A DNA stretch of 64,000 nucleotides from Desulfurellaceae bacterium bin18 (GCA_002238415.1 MPMI01000010.1:1-64000); one strand, 5' to 3'. Positions 16,117 through 26,010 are shown, numbered from the stretch's first letter. Notes: generated by a model not told the origin, from the letters alone. A program made the numbers and translations.

Positions 16117-17217
16117 ATGAAAGCTGCAGTCCTGTCGGAAGCTGGTGGCCGGTTGGTCATTGAGGATATTCCGCAGCCCCGTCCCAAGGCTGGTGAAGTA
16201 TTGGTCAAAGTCACCGCGTGTGGTGTGTGTCATACCGACCTGCATGTGATGAAGGGTGAAGTGAAGTTCCCGGTGCCGTGTGTGCTGGGCCACGAGGTCT
16301 CTGGCGTTGTTGAGGAAGTCGGTCCTGAGGTGAAGACGACACGGACCGGAGAGAACGTGGTGTGTAGCTTTATCATGCCGTGTGGGGTGTGCTCGTACTG
16401 TGTGCAGGGGCGAGACGATCTGTGTGAAACTTTCTTCGCTCTGAACCGTCTGCAGGGGACGCTCTACGATGGGGAGAGTCGTCTCTCTCGTTCCGATGGT
16501 TCGACCCTGGCCATGTATAGTATGGGTGGCCTCGCTGAGTATGCGGTTGTTCCAGCCAGTGATGTCTTTCCCGCTCCTGCCAATGTCTCCCTGACCGATG
16601 CGTGTATTCTCGGTTGCGCCATGATGACAGCCTATGGCGCGGTGAAGAATCAGGCGCGAGTCCAACCGAGCGATAGCGTGGCTGTCGTCGGTGCAGGCGG
16701 TGTGGGCTCAAACGTTGTTCAGGTCGCCAAGGCTTTTGGGGCCGGCCAGATTATTGCGGTTGATGTGCGCGACGATAAGTTGGAAGCGGCCAAGGCCCTT
16801 GGCGCGACCCATACCGTGAATGCCAGTCAGGAAGAGCCCGTTGCAGCCGTGAACAATGCCACCAACGGCCAGGGGGTAGATGTGGCCATTGAAGCCTTGG
16901 GACGACCGGAGACAGTGGTGAATGCGTTCATGATGACACGTGATGGGGGGCGGGTAGTGGTGATCGGTATTGCCCCAGGCACGACAACCGCAGGCATTGA
17001 GATTACCCGTCTGGTCCGCCGTGGCATTCAGCTTATGGGCTCCTACGGCAGTCGTGTCCGCACCGACCTGCCCGAGGTATTGGCCTTGGCAGCCCATGGG
17101 CAGGTGAATGTGTCTCAACCCATTACGCGGCGTTACAGCCTGGAACAGGCGGATGAAGCCTATGCGGCCTTGAATCGTGGCGAGATTATTGGACGCGCGA
17201 TTGTGAGCATGGCTTAG
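16117..17217 (+). CDS. Zinc-dependent alcohol dehydrogenase (MDR family)
   Basis: 366-residue NAD(P)-dependent dehydrogenase. Catalytic zinc ligands are in CGVCHTDLHV and the GHEVSGVVEEVG motif; four structural-zinc cysteines lie in CGVCSYCVQGRDDLCE. The Rossmann part has GAGGVGSNVVQVAKAFGA. The start follows an ideal AAGGAGGA. It is divergent from the PLP enzyme, with ~97 bp between starts. The likely substrate is a primary or secondary alcohol or aldehyde; specificity cannot be judged. Confidence 0.92.
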   Translation: MKAAVLSEAGGRLVIEDIPQPRPKAGEVLVKVTACGVCHTDLHVMKGEVKFPVPCVLGHEVSGVVEEVGPEVKTTRTGENVVCSFIMPCGVCSYCVQGRDDLCETFFALNRLQGTLYDGESRLSRSDGSTLAMYSMGGLAEYAVVPASDVFPAPANVSLTDACILGCAMMTAYGAVKNQARVQPSDSVAVVGAGGVGSNVVQVAKAFGAGQIIAVDVRDDKLEAAKALGATHTVNASQEEPVAAVNNATNGQGVDVAIEALGRPETVVNAFMMTRDGGRVVVIGIAPGTTTAGIEITRLVRRGIQLMGSYGSRVRTDLPEVLALAAHGQVNVSQPITRRYSLEQADEAYAALNRGEIIGRAIVSMA

Positions 17218-17267
17218 TACTCCTCGCTTTTCCCTCGAAGAGAAGTATGTTTCTTGGAAAGTGCCGG

Positions 17268-18788
17268 TCAGCCAGCCGCTTGCTCCGGTAGCGTGGCATC
17301 GTCTGTCGCAGAATCCCGGTGTCGTCCAACCGGTCGCCGAGTGAACTCCATCGCGTCGTCGGTCAGTGAACCATAGGTGACCGTCCAGGTATCAAAAAGA
17401 TAATTCTGGTACGCCTTCCAGGGTAGCTTGAGACCCTGCTTGGGGAAGGCTTCGATTGCTCTCCGGACATAACCCGAAGTGAAATCGATAAACGGCTCCC
17501 GCTCCATATCCGGGTCGTGGGGGCGCGGGCAGCACTGCGCATAGCCGTTCGTCTCCATATAATTGAGCAGGCGGCAGACATACTCGCAGGTGAGATCGCA
17601 TTTCAGCGTCCACGACGCGTTCGTATAACCAACAGTTAGAGCCAGGTTCGGCACGTCGCTGAACATGACGCCTTTATACGTCAGCGTCTTTGAGAACTCG
17701 ACGGACTCACCATCGACCGTCACCTCGAGACCGCCAAGGAGTTGCAGATTGAGACCCGTGGCCGTCACGACGAGATCGGCCTCAAGTGTTCTCCCCGAAC
17801 GCAGGCGGATGCCTCGTTCGGTGAAGGTCTCGATATGGTCGGTCACAACCGAGACCTGGCCGGCTTTGATCGCTTTGAACAGGTCACTGTCCGGGACCAG
17901 GCATAAGCGCTGCTGCCAGGGGTTGTAGCGGGGTGTGAAATGCTGCTCAACATCATAGTCAGGTCCCAGCGCCGCGCGAACCTGGCGTAAGAGAAACGCC
18001 TTGGCGCGCTCCGGAGAACGGCGACAGAACCAGAAGAAGTAGGCTCCGATAAGTACATTTTTCCACCGAATCAGATGATAGACGAGGGCATTCGGAAGAA
18101 AACGGCGCAACGCATTGGCGAGAGAGTCCTTTGACGGCAGGGAGAGAATATAGCTGGGTGAGCGTTGCAGCATCGTGACATTGGCCGCCCGCGTGGCCAG
18201 TTCGGGGACGAGCGTCACCGCGGTCGCTCCGCTTCCGATGACGATGACGCGCTTGTCTGCGTACTCGATATCATCAGTCCACTGCTGCGGATGCACGATC
18301 CGGCCTCGAAAGTGTTCGGTTCCGGCAAAATCCGGTGTATAACCTGCATCGTAGTTGTAATACCCGCTGCACATGAAGAGGAAGTTGCAGGTGAAGCGGC
18401 AGCGCTCCTTCGTGTCGGTCCGTTCGGCTTTGACTGTCCAACGTGCGTCCGCCGTGGACCAAGCGGCCCGCTTGACCTGGTGACCAAAACGAATGTTGCG
18501 ATCGATCCCGAATTCCCGAGCGGTCTCGTTGACGTAGCGAAGGATGGCGGGCCCGTCGGCGATTGCCTTTGGGTCGGTCCAGGGCCGGAACGGATACCCC
18601 AGCGTATACATGTCCGAATCCGAGCGGATACCGGGGTAGCGGAACAGGTCCCAGGTGCCTCCGATGGTATCTCGGCGTTCGAGAATGGCATACGTCCGGC
18701 CCGGACAGGCGGTCTGTAGATGATAGCCGGCGGCAATCCCGGAGATTCCCGCACCGACGACCAGGACATCGAAGTGTTCTGTACTCAT
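17268..18788 (-). CDS. FAD-dependent Baeyer-Villiger-type monooxygenase
   Basis: 506-residue class B flavoprotein monooxygenase. FAD-binding GAGISG at residues 12-17, NADPH-binding GSGATA at 185-190, and between them F160-R-G-R-I-V-H-P-Q-Q-W170-T-D, which fits the Baeyer-Villiger fingerprint FxGxxxHxxxW better than the FMO version ending in Tyr. Such enzymes insert oxygen next to ketones using NADPH and O2. It lies upstream, on the same strand, of an enoyl-CoA hydratase and glycerol kinase with gaps under 70 bp, so it may share transcripts. The start is preceded by a short GGAG. Confidence 0.88.
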   Translation of the reverse strand: MSTEHFDVLVVGAGISGIAAGYHLQTACPGRTYAILERRDTIGGTWDLFRYPGIRSDSDMYTLGYPFRPWTDPKAIADGPAILRYVNETAREFGIDRNIRFGHQVKRAAWSTADARWTVKAERTDTKERCRFTCNFLFMCSGYYNYDAGYTPDFAGTEHFRGRIVHPQQWTDDIEYADKRVIVIGSGATAVTLVPELATRAANVTMLQRSPSYILSLPSKDSLANALRRFLPNALVYHLIRWKNVLIGAYFFWFCRRSPERAKAFLLRQVRAALGPDYDVEQHFTPRYNPWQQRLCLVPDSDLFKAIKAGQVSVVTDHIETFTERGIRLRSGRTLEADLVVTATGLNLQLLGGLEVTVDGESVEFSKTLTYKGVMFSDVPNLALTVGYTNASWTLKCDLTCEYVCRLLNYMETNGYAQCCPRPHDPDMEREPFIDFTSGYVRRAIEAFPKQGLKLPWKAYQNYLFDTWTVTYGSLTDDAMEFTRRPVGRHRDSATDDATLPEQAAG

Positions 18789-18855
18789 AGCTCCAGCATC
18801 TCAATTCGGATATTCATACCCTCACCTTTTAGCATGCTCAGAAAGAGCAGTCTGG

Positions 18856-19710
18856 TTATTTCTCCTCCAGCCACTGATTAAACCTGGGCGGGCGTTTTTC
18901 CCGAAACGCCCGCATACCTTCTTCGGCATCGGGATGATGGTCCGAGACTGCGGTTTTCGAGGCAATCTCGTCCAGGGACTGGGCAAAGGTCATCTCGGCT
19001 GCATTATAGAGAGAGCGTTTGAGCATCCGCATGGCGACCTGTGGGCCGTTGGCGAGTTCTCGGGCGAGGTCGAGCGTCCGCTCCATGAGTTCGGCTGGCG
19101 GCACAACTTCGTGTACCAGCCCGAGGTCCAGCGCTTCCTGGGCCGACACGATCCGTTTCCGCATGAGGAAATCCATGGTTTTCCCCACCCCCATCAACTG
19201 CGTGAGCAGAAATTGACCGCCTTCGTCGGGCAGGAGTCCGAAACGGAGCGTGGCGCTGCCCAGGCGAGCCTCTTCGGATGCAATGCGGAAATCACACGCC
19301 AGGGCGAGCGAGAAACCGGTTTGAATCGCCACACCGTTCAGCGCGGCAATCGTCAATTTGTCCAGATTTCTGACCGCCTGATTGAGCGGCTGCGAGAGAT
19401 GCCGCAGGCCGTTATACGTCCCCGTCGGGTTGTGATGTCCACCCGGAATATCGGGCACCCGCGCCTGCCCGGCATGCTGCCCAATCGGACGACCCGTAAT
19501 ATCGTCGCCTGCGGAAAATGCGCGTCCTGAACCAGTAAAGATGACCACACGGACGGTGTCGTCCATCTGAGCCTGGATGAGGGTTTCAACCAAGTCGCGC
19601 TTCAGGTTATGCGTCATCCCGTTCAGACGCTCGGGCTGATTAAAGGTAATCAGGGTAATGCCCGGGTCCTGCATCGAGACGGCGAAGCCGCGAAAATTGC
19701 CTGTTTGCAT
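18856..19710 (-). CDS. Enoyl-CoA hydratase/isomerase family protein
   Basis: 284-residue crotonase-fold enzyme. It shows the oxyanion-hole segment FSAGDDITG, then ALNGVAIQTGFSLALACDFRIAS and LGSATLRFGLLPDEGG. The second acidic position of the hydratase centre falls in LLPDEGG, so hydratase or isomerase activity on a CoA ester is likely, but crotonases vary widely. AAGGAG precedes the ATG. It sits between the monooxygenase and glycerol kinase on the same strand. Confidence 0.88.
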   Translation of the reverse strand: MQTGNFRGFAVSMQDPGITLITFNQPERLNGMTHNLKRDLVETLIQAQMDDTVRVVIFTGSGRAFSAGDDITGRPIGQHAGQARVPDIPGGHHNPTGTYNGLRHLSQPLNQAVRNLDKLTIAALNGVAIQTGFSLALACDFRIASEEARLGSATLRFGLLPDEGGQFLLTQLMGVGKTMDFLMRKRIVSAQEALDLGLVHEVVPPAELMERTLDLARELANGPQVAMRMLKRSLYNAAEMTFAQSLDEIASKTAVSDHHPDAEEGMRAFREKRPPRFNQWLEEK

Positions 19711-19722
19711 GATGTATTCTCC

Positions 19723-21237
19723 TTATTCGGTGTCCGGTGTTTCCCACTCCTTGGCGCGGTCCACGGCCTTCGCCCAGCCGGCCTTGAGTTCCTCCCGACG
19801 CTCTGACGACAGGCCGGGCTCAAAAACACGGTCGATCTGCCACTGGCTCGCAATCTCGCCTGGGTCTTTCCAATAGCCAACCGCCAAGCCCGCCAAATAG
19901 GCAACCCCCAGCGCGGTTGTCTCTGCAATTTTCGGACGAACTAGCGGGACGCCGAGGATGTCGGCTTGAAACTGCATCAGCAGATTATTCATGCTTGCGC
20001 CGCCATCGACGCGCAACTGGGTGAGCCGCAGGCCTGCGTCCGCCTCCATAGCTGTCAGGACATCCAGGGACTGGTAGGCAATGCTTTCCAGCGCAGCCCG
20101 GGCAATATTGGCCGCGGTCGAGCCGCGCGTCAAACCGAAGAGCGCGCCGCGCGCGTAGGGGTCCCAATGCGGCGCGCCCAGGCCGGAAAAGGCCGGCACG
20201 AGATAGACCCCGCCCGTGTCCGGAACGCTGGCCGCCAAGGTCTCGACCTCTGCCGATGACTTGAGAATGCCTAGTCCATCGCGCAGCCACTGCACGACGG
20301 CGCCTGCCATAAAGACGCTGCCTTCCAGCGCATACTGGGTGTGGCCATCACACCGCCACGCCGCGGTGGTGAGCAGATTGTGCTGAGAGGCAATGGGTTG
20401 CTCGCCGGTCTGCATGAGCATGAAGCAGCCCGTGCCATACGTATTTTTTACCATGCCGGGTGTCGTGCACATCTGGCCAAATAATGCTGCCTGCTGATCA
20501 CCGGTTATCCCGCTGATAGGCACGTCCGTGGCGAGCAGGTCTGTTGCAGTGGTCGCGTAGACTTCGCTGGAGCTACGCACCTCGGGCAGGAGTTGGCGGG
20601 GGATACGGAGGACATCGAGTAATTCCTGGTCCCACTCTCCCGTGCGGATATTCAACAACAGGGTGCGTGAAGCATTGGTGATGTCGGTGATATGCTGCTT
20701 CCCTTGGGTCAGTTGCCAGACGAGCCAGGTATCAACGGTCCCAAAGGCCAGCCGGCCGGCTTCGGCCTTGGCACGTACGCCCGGAATCGTATCCAGGAGC
20801 CAGCGGATTTTCGTCCCCGAGAAATAAGGGTCGATGACCAGGCCGGTCTTGTCCCGAAAAAAGGTCTCCAGGCCCTGTTGCTTGAGCGTGTTGCACAACG
20901 GTGCAGTGCGACGGTCCTGCCAGACGATCGCATTATAGATCGGCTGGCCCGTTACTCGGTCCCAGACGAGGGTGGTTTCGCGCTGATTGGTGATGCCCAG
21001 GGCGCCGACATCAGTGCTCGACAGACCCGCCTGGGCCAGGACTTCGGCCATGACCGCTGCCTGCGACGACCAGATTTCATTGGCGTCCTGTTCCACCCAG
21101 CCGGGCTGAGGAAATAGCGGGGTCAAGGCTTTCTGAGCAATCCCGCGTATTGTGCCTGCCTGGTCAAAGAGGATGGCGCGGGAGCTGGTCGGGCCTTGGT
21201 CAAGCGTGAGAATATAGTGAGCGCGGTGCACGGGCAT
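19723..21237 (-). CDS. glpK: Glycerol kinase
   Basis: ATP-dependent phosphorylation of glycerol to sn-glycerol 3-phosphate. 504 residues, the normal GlpK size, with the FGGY-kinase domains: the N-terminal phosphate loop [73 protein letters not shown], and [18 protein letters not shown]. One deviation is Pro where most GlpK have Thr (DQGTTSSR). No glpF or glpD is adjacent. The gap to the enoyl-CoA hydratase is only 12 bp, so the two are probably co-transcribed. Confidence 0.94.
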   Translation of the reverse strand: MPVHRAHYILTLDQGPTSSRAILFDQAGTIRGIAQKALTPLFPQPGWVEQDANEIWSSQAAVMAEVLAQAGLSSTDVGALGITNQRETTLVWDRVTGQPIYNAIVWQDRRTAPLCNTLKQQGLETFFRDKTGLVIDPYFSGTKIRWLLDTIPGVRAKAEAGRLAFGTVDTWLVWQLTQGKQHITDITNASRTLLLNIRTGEWDQELLDVLRIPRQLLPEVRSSSEVYATTATDLLATDVPISGITGDQQAALFGQMCTTPGMVKNTYGTGCFMLMQTGEQPIASQHNLLTTAAWRCDGHTQYALEGSVFMAGAVVQWLRDGLGILKSSAEVETLAASVPDTGGVYLVPAFSGLGAPHWDPYARGALFGLTRGSTAANIARAALESIAYQSLDVLTAMEADAGLRLTQLRVDGGASMNNLLMQFQADILGVPLVRPKIAETTALGVAYLAGLAVGYWKDPGEIASQWQIDRVFEPGLSSERREELKAGWAKAVDRAKEWETPDTE

Positions 21238-21453
21238 CCCTTATGCAAGCCAGCATTGCCATTGGGCGCCTTTCTACCATGCCGCTCAGACCGCTGGCAA
21301 CGCGAAACCTCGTATGCTCCGCTCGCTCAGGTTCGTCCGGAGCTTCTCGGGCACCGCTCTTTCCTCGTCAAGCCGGCCTCGCTATTCCCGCCCGTTTTCG
21401 GCTGTGATACAGCGGGAAGCCGTATGCCATCAGACTTTATACGGGGGATAAAA

Positions 21454-21714
21454 ATGGGCGCCGGCTGTCTGGTGGGCGCCGGCGCTCTCCTGCTCCTACT
21501 GTTGTTTGGTATGGCCATGTGTGCGGGACATTTTGAGGAGCGGATGCTCGAAGAATTGAAGGAGCAGTTAGAAGAGTTACAGCCTCGGGAGATGCCGGAC
21601 ACGGATTCTGTCCGGCATCCGGAATACTTGCGGGTACGCCAAACCGCGTCGCGCTGGTCTTTACGAACAGGAGGAAGGCCATGTCTCAAGACCATCCATT
21701 CGTCCACACCATAA
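21454..21714 (+). CDS. Possible small single-pass membrane protein
   Basis: 86 residues from ATG 21454, or 96 from ATG 21424. MGAGCLVGAGALLLLLLFGM is an obvious membrane helix, followed by a charged helix (EERMLEELKEQLEELQ). The last third runs through a strong hairpin (21592-21620) and overlaps the start of the next gene by 34 bp, so the original end may have been altered by a repeat. No known family recognised; existence is plausible rather than sure. Confidence 0.4.
   Translation: MGAGCLVGAGALLLLLLFGMAMCAGHFEERMLEELKEQLEELQPREMPDTDSVRHPEYLRVRQTASRWSLRTGGRPCLKTIHSSTP
21592..21620. repeat. Perfect 11-bp-stem hairpin (GATGCCGGACA type)
   Basis: GATGCCGGACA and TGTCCGGCATC around a 7-base loop. 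The ATGCCGG...CCGGCAT core recurs at 31497-31524, and sequences of this type are common dispersed repeats. Here it lies between two plus-strand genes, inside the 3' part of the small membrane ORF. Confidence 0.6.
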
Positions 21715-22118
21715 AGCAGTATTATCACGGCTGTAGTACGGCGGACGTGGAACTCATGCAATCGACCTTTACTGCCGACGTGGTCCACTACTTTACGCAT
21801 CATGCCCCCATCCGCGGGGCACAAGCACTCGCGACCTATTGGGCCAAGATGCAGCCACGCATTCGGGCGACGTGGAGCTGTGATCATGCCATCGTCCAAG
21901 GGGATGAATGTGTGATCGAGTGGACGATGACCTGGACGCCACCAACCGGCACGGTCGAGGCCATGCGCGGGGCGGAGTGGTATGTTTTTCGCGGAGATAA
22001 AATCGCCGAGATTCGCGCCTATTATATCAACCGTCACCTGCCCTACGAACAGCCCAATTTTGAATTGGAAGACTTCCCGTACGCCGAGCGGGCGTATACG
22101 CTCCTGCCCGATTCGTAA
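21681..22118 (+). CDS. SnoaL-like (NTF2 fold) protein
   Basis: 145-residue cone-shaped alpha+beta barrel protein of the SnoaL-like group, which contains small isomerases, cyclases, hydratases and non-catalytic binding proteins. Typical features are the opening helix (HTIKQYYHGCSTADVELM), the TADVVHYFTHHAPIRGAQAL segment and the closing strand EWYVFRGDKIAEIRAYY. The ribosome site AGGAGGAAGGCC precedes the ATG. Function unknown. Confidence 0.8.
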   Translation: MSQDHPFVHTIKQYYHGCSTADVELMQSTFTADVVHYFTHHAPIRGAQALATYWAKMQPRIRATWSCDHAIVQGDECVIEWTMTWTPPTGTVEAMRGAEWYVFRGDKIAEIRAYYINRHLPYEQPNFELEDFPYAERAYTLLPDS

Positions 22119-22201
22119 ACGGTCAGGGCGCAGCCTTGTCCGTTTAGGTTGCAAGTCTTCCAGGCCTCGGATAGTCTGAATTCGGACTACTGGAGGCCTG
22201 T

Positions 22202-22480
22202 ATGCGTATCCTGCCGCTAGCTGAAGTCAAGGCAAAGCTGAGCCAACTCGTGGCCGACGTTACGGCCACCGACGAAGAGGTCACGATCACCAAAAACGGG
22301 CAGGCGACTGCTGTCCTGGTGAGCTACGAGGAGTTTGAGAGCTGGCAGGAGACCCTTGCCGTCCTGTCGGACCAGGAACTGGTCAAAGAGATCCACACCG
22401 GAATGCAGCAGCTTAAACAGGAACGCGGTAAGCTACTGACGGATACAGACCTCAACCAACTCTTTGCCGATGAGTCCTAG
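22202..22480 (+). CDS. Phd/YefM-family antitoxin
   Basis: 92-residue antitoxin: the N-terminal DNA-binding part (LPLAEVKAKLSQLVADVT, then EEVTITKNGQATAVLVSYEE) and a flexible C-terminal tail that would cap the toxin. Overlaps the RelE-type toxin gene by 11 bp, so translation is coupled. A direct paralogue of the antitoxin at 51147-51413 (shared LxEAKAKLSQ and FxSWQET segments). Phd proteins repress their own operon. Confidence 0.92.
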   Translation: MRILPLAEVKAKLSQLVADVTATDEEVTITKNGQATAVLVSYEEFESWQETLAVLSDQELVKEIHTGMQQLKQERGKLLTDTDLNQLFADES

Positions 22481-22766
22481 CGTACGTCGGGTGCGACTGC
22501 CGCGTGAGGTACACGTCGCTATCCGGATCATGCATCCGCAACTCAAGCAGCGCATCCGGGCGGGGTTGGACACCCTCCGGGTGAATCCGTCAGCCGGAAA
22601 GCCTTTACGGCGTGAACTCTCAGGATGGTGGAGTTTTCGCGTTGGGCGCGTTCGGATTATCTATCGGGCAACCCGAACGATTCTCGAAGTGAGTGCCATA
22701 GGCTCACGCGCAAGCATCTATAAGGATACGACCCGTCGTTTAGCGAGAGCGTCACGACAACGCTAA
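22470..22766 (+). CDS. RelE/ParE-family toxin
   Basis: 98-residue RelE-fold toxin starting at the ATG inside the antitoxin's last codons. The core PLRRELSGWWSFRVGRVRII, then YRATRTILEVSAIGSRASIY, matches the RelE strands, with the basic RVGRVR patch used to contact mRNA or ribosome. The probable action is ribosome-dependent mRNA cleavage; ParE-type gyrase inhibition cannot be excluded by reading alone. Paralogue of the toxin at 50817-51137. Confidence 0.9.
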   Translation: MSPSVRRVRLPREVHVAIRIMHPQLKQRIRAGLDTLRVNPSAGKPLRRELSGWWSFRVGRVRIIYRATRTILEVSAIGSRASIYKDTTRRLARASRQR

Positions 22767-22801
22767 TCGCCGTGGAGAGCCGGGCTTGGGCGCGGCAATC
22801 C

Positions 22802-23539
22802 TTATCCGCCCGGAAAGGCGCGCTCAATAGCTGCCCGTACCGCCGCCTTCGCCCCGTGGGCCAGAAAACTGCCGTGGGCGCTCAGGAGTACATCGAAGTC
22901 CTGGGTTAGCAGCCGCTCGAATTCCTGCCTGAGCGATGCCCCCGCGGGTGTCAGGCGCTTCAGCCAAATAGGGCCGACCAGGGTGGTTTTTGGAAAGCCG
23001 ATTAACGGCAACATCAGACGGGCCGGCAGATTGTTGTGTTTATAATCGTCGTAATGCTGGATCGCGTCGCAGGTGAGGAGCAAGCCGTTCCCGCGTTGCA
23101 GCACGAGCGCCGACTCGGGTTGCGACGTGCCATTGAAACAGAACAACTCTGCGTCTGGAAAGGGGAGCGGGCCGTCGGGCCGCATTTCGACATCAATGTC
23201 GGGCTGGGTATAGATAGTGCCACCGGGCTGACACCAGAATTCCGCCTTGAACCGATTGACGTAATACGGGTCATCGACGCCATGCATCGGACCGAGACGC
23301 ATGATACGCCTTATCGTCCCTAGTGTCTGGAGTTTCTCTTCCTCGGCAGCATGTAACCGGATCGGGTTGACCAGAGTCAGCTCACTGTCGTGGCGGATGA
23401 CGGCCATGTTGCGTGAGATCCGGAGAAGAGCGTTCATTCTGAGACTGCCCCGGACCATGAAAACGTCTTGGGCAATCTCCTCAATCGGATCATGCGGATA
23501 GACCGGAGGGTAAACGGGCTGCGATACTGAGTCGCTCAT
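22802..23539 (-). CDS. Metallo-beta-lactamase-like hypothetical protein
   Basis: 245 residues from ATG 23539 (GGAGAAG upstream). The pattern QDVFMVRGSLRMN, LTLVNPIRLHAAEEEKLQTLG, GNGLLLTCDAIQHYDDY and VLLSAHGSFL follows an MBL-like scaffold, including a CDA segment and a late SAHG His, but the HxHxDH zinc motif is absent at the expected place (IRRIMRLGPMHGVDDPYY instead). It is therefore probably a divergent or non-canonical MBL-fold protein of unknown substrate. No signal peptide. Confidence 0.6.
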   Translation of the reverse strand: MSDSVSQPVYPPVYPHDPIEEIAQDVFMVRGSLRMNALLRISRNMAVIRHDSELTLVNPIRLHAAEEEKLQTLGTIRRIMRLGPMHGVDDPYYVNRFKAEFWCQPGGTIYTQPDIDVEMRPDGPLPFPDAELFCFNGTSQPESALVLQRGNGLLLTCDAIQHYDDYKHNNLPARLMLPLIGFPKTTLVGPIWLKRLTPAGASLRQEFERLLTQDFDVLLSAHGSFLAHGAKAAVRAAIERAFPGG

Positions 23540-23729
23540 AGTGGACTTCTCCAAAGAACTTTTGTCTGCCTGGGGAGCGGACAAATCGAGAGTCAGCTAT
23601 CAGATAACACTCTGGCACGCCACCGGTCTGAGGCAACTAGCGTGCGACCGCTGAACGGATAATGCCGCTCTCCGCGCTGAGAAACTCCGTTGACAGGCCG
23701 CATGTTATGCCATAGCAGCACTATTCGTT

Positions 23730-25136
23730 ATGCTCTTCGGCTTCCTCTTCTTTCTGCTCGGCCTCACCTGTCTGGTTGGTTTTTTTGCCGTCCGCGAGAG
23801 CCAGCAATCGGAAGAGGACTATTTTCTGGCCAGCCAGACCATCTCTCCCTACAGCCTGGCCTTTTCCAGCAGCGCCAGTAAATACAGCGGGTTTATTTTT
23901 GCCGGTTTCATGGGGGCGGCCTACCTCAACGGAACCATGGTCATCTGGCTGGGCCTGGGCCTGCTGTTGGGTCACTTTCTCGTCTACGCCCTGACCGTCT
24001 ACCGCTTGCAATATATGAACAGCGGCGGCTGGGCTCTGAGCATCGGCGAACTGCTCACCTTCTGGAACGGAGAAAATCGCGTCCTGCTGCGTCGCTTTAT
24101 CGGTCTCCTGACCCTGTTTTTTCTCAGCTTCTACGCCGCGGCCCAACTGAAGGCGGGCGGCATGGCTCTCGAAGTCGCCCTGGGTCAACCGCTGTACGTC
24201 GGCATTCTGCTGAGTACGGCCATTATTCTCTTCTATTGTTGGGCCGGGGGCATCCGCGCTTCCATCTGGACGGACAGCGCTCAGATCATCATGATGACCC
24301 TGAGCCTGCTCCTTATCCTGGTCATGGCCGTGGTCAAGGCAGGCGGGGTGGCTAACCTGGTGGCCAGCTTTCACGCGACCGCGCCGGGCACCGACCTGAT
24401 CCCTCAGAATCTCTCCATTGGCGGCTATACCGGCTGGATGCTCTTCTGCTTTGGCTCCTTGGGTTTTGGCCTCTGCGTCCTCGGCCAGCCTCACATCCTC
24501 ATTCGCGCCATGGCTTTGAAAAACGTCCAGGACACCAAAAAATTCATTATCGCCAACTACACCTTTGAAGCGCTCTTTATTATCCTGTTCACGTTGGTGG
24601 GACTGAGCACCCGCGTGATCCTGCAAGACATGAGCGCTTTCGAGCCAGAATTGGCCCTCTTTTTGTCGGCGAAAGAGATGCTGCCTCCGCTGGCCGTGGG
24701 CTTTGTGCTGGCGGGTGCCTTTTCTTCCACCCTGTCCACCGCCGACTCGCAAATCCTGAGCTGCTCGGCCTCCCTGATGCGCGACCTGCCCGAACCGCCG
24801 AAGCAATCTCTCTTTCAGGCCAAGGTCGGCACGGTCAGCGTGGCCTTTGCGGCGACGCTTCTGGCCCTGTTTGCCGAACAGAATATCTTTTCGCTGGTCG
24901 CCTTTGCGTATGCGGGTCTGGGCACGTCTATTGGCAGCGTGCTGGTTCTACGCCTCCTCAACGACACGATTTCCGAATGGGGCGCCTTGCTTGTCGCCCT
25001 GGGCGGGGGGACCACTGTCGTCGCCTGGAATCTGTTGGACTTGAACGCGTATATCAACGAGAGCATTCCCGGCTTCAGTGCTGCCCTCCTCGTCTACCTC
25101 AGCCTCAAGGGCATCTCAAAAATAAAGACCGCCTAA
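23730..25136 (+). CDS. Sodium:solute symporter (SSS family)
   Basis: 468-residue integral membrane protein with about 12-13 hydrophobic helices, beginning MLFGFLFFLLGLTCLVGFFA. Family markers are EDYFLASQTISPYSLAFSSSAS in the first loops (unusual spacing but the SSS pattern), the GGIRASIWTD loop, and LAGAFSSTLSTADSQILSCS, the conserved TADSxL motif near the second sodium site. It probably carries a small organic solute (proline-like, pantothenate-like or carboxylate) with Na+. The stop overlaps the convergent dioxygenase gene by 4 bp. Confidence 0.88.
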   Translation: MLFGFLFFLLGLTCLVGFFAVRESQQSEEDYFLASQTISPYSLAFSSSASKYSGFIFAGFMGAAYLNGTMVIWLGLGLLLGHFLVYALTVYRLQYMNSGGWALSIGELLTFWNGENRVLLRRFIGLLTLFFLSFYAAAQLKAGGMALEVALGQPLYVGILLSTAIILFYCWAGGIRASIWTDSAQIIMMTLSLLLILVMAVVKAGGVANLVASFHATAPGTDLIPQNLSIGGYTGWMLFCFGSLGFGLCVLGQPHILIRAMALKNVQDTKKFIIANYTFEALFIILFTLVGLSTRVILQDMSAFEPELALFLSAKEMLPPLAVGFVLAGAFSSTLSTADSQILSCSASLMRDLPEPPKQSLFQAKVGTVSVAFAATLLALFAEQNIFSLVAFAYAGLGTSIGSVLVLRLLNDTISEWGALLVALGGGTTVVAWNLLDLNAYINESIPGFSAALLVYLSLKGISKIKTA

Positions 25137-25999
25137 GATGCCGGGAGCTCAAGTTTGCGCCTGTCTTTTCGCGGACGGCGACCGAGGGCGAATTCCGGCG
25201 GCCGGAGGCTCGATTCTCCCTGGGCCGGGTCGGGTGGGGTGAAGTAGCCCAGGGCGTAACTCATCATGGTATAGCCGAGAAGTTCCTGGAGGGCGGGATC
25301 CAAATCCTTGGCGATCTCCGGCGGGCAGGAGAGATACTGATTTTCTTCCTGCCGCAGCCAGCCGAGTGAGTAGGTGATATTCAGTCCGACCCGGTCGGCG
25401 GCGCTGTTATTTGCCCCACCGGCGTGCAAAACGGTTCCGGAATAGACCAGGACCGAGCCCCGGGGCATTTCCGCATGGCTGATTTCTTCCGCTTTTGCCT
25501 CTCGGCCCTTGGGCCAGGCCGGACTGCCCAGCACAACCTGGGTGGCACCGTTTTCATAGGTGAAATCCGTCAGCGCCCACAGCGTGCTGAGCTGGGGCTC
25601 AACCCCCTGCAAATAATCGCCCCAGACCAGACGATCACGGTGCAAGGGCTGTTTCTTTTGTCCGGGCATCAGGCGGATAACCTGGGTCAGATGGAGCTGA
25701 TAGCGATTGCAGTTGGGCAGCAGGAACTCGTTGCAGGTCTCGATGATGCTGGGGTGCATAACGAGCGCGCGGCAGGCCGGAGAGCGCGCCACCAGAGCGC
25801 CCGTGCGCGTGGTCTGATAGCCGGCAAAGTCATCCCGGCTGGTGGGGGTGGCCTCGATGTGCGGCACCAAATCATCCAGGGTCGCCTGCACCTGCCCTGC
25901 ATCGATGAGATTTTCAACGACAACCGCGCCATCACGCTCAATGGCACTGGTCAGGTCTTTTGCTGCTGCTGTTGCGGATAGCCGCGTGAGTTCGCCCAT
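25133..25999 (-). CDS. Phytanoyl-CoA dioxygenase (PhyH) family protein
   Basis: 288-residue Fe(II)/2-oxoglutarate-dependent oxygenase. The iron triad can be read as LHRDRL (H-x-D) and the later VLHAGGANNS His, with the 2-oxoglutarate Arg in ADRVGLNITYS. The jelly-roll core is complete. PhyH proteins hydroxylate or halogenate diverse substrates, and bacterial ones are often in secondary or xenobiotic metabolism. It is followed closely upstream on the same strand by an amidohydrolase and a flavin oxidoreductase, suggesting a shared catabolic operon. AAGGAGGA precedes the start. Confidence 0.88.
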   Translation of the reverse strand: MGELTRLSATAAAKDLTSAIERDGAVVVENLIDAGQVQATLDDLVPHIEATPTSRDDFAGYQTTRTGALVARSPACRALVMHPSIIETCNEFLLPNCNRYQLHLTQVIRLMPGQKKQPLHRDRLVWGDYLQGVEPQLSTLWALTDFTYENGATQVVLGSPAWPKGREAKAEEISHAEMPRGSVLVYSGTVLHAGGANNSAADRVGLNITYSLGWLRQEENQYLSCPPEIAKDLDPALQELLGYTMMSYALGYFTPPDPAQGESSLRPPEFALGRRPRKDRRKLELPAS

Positions 26000-26010
26000 G
26001 ACCGTCCTCC

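Noticed and set aside
23721..24806. 361-residue frame on the minus strand opposite the sodium:solute symporter
   Set aside because: Gln/His/Asp-rich low-complexity translation with no domain; the plus strand encodes a clear symporter.
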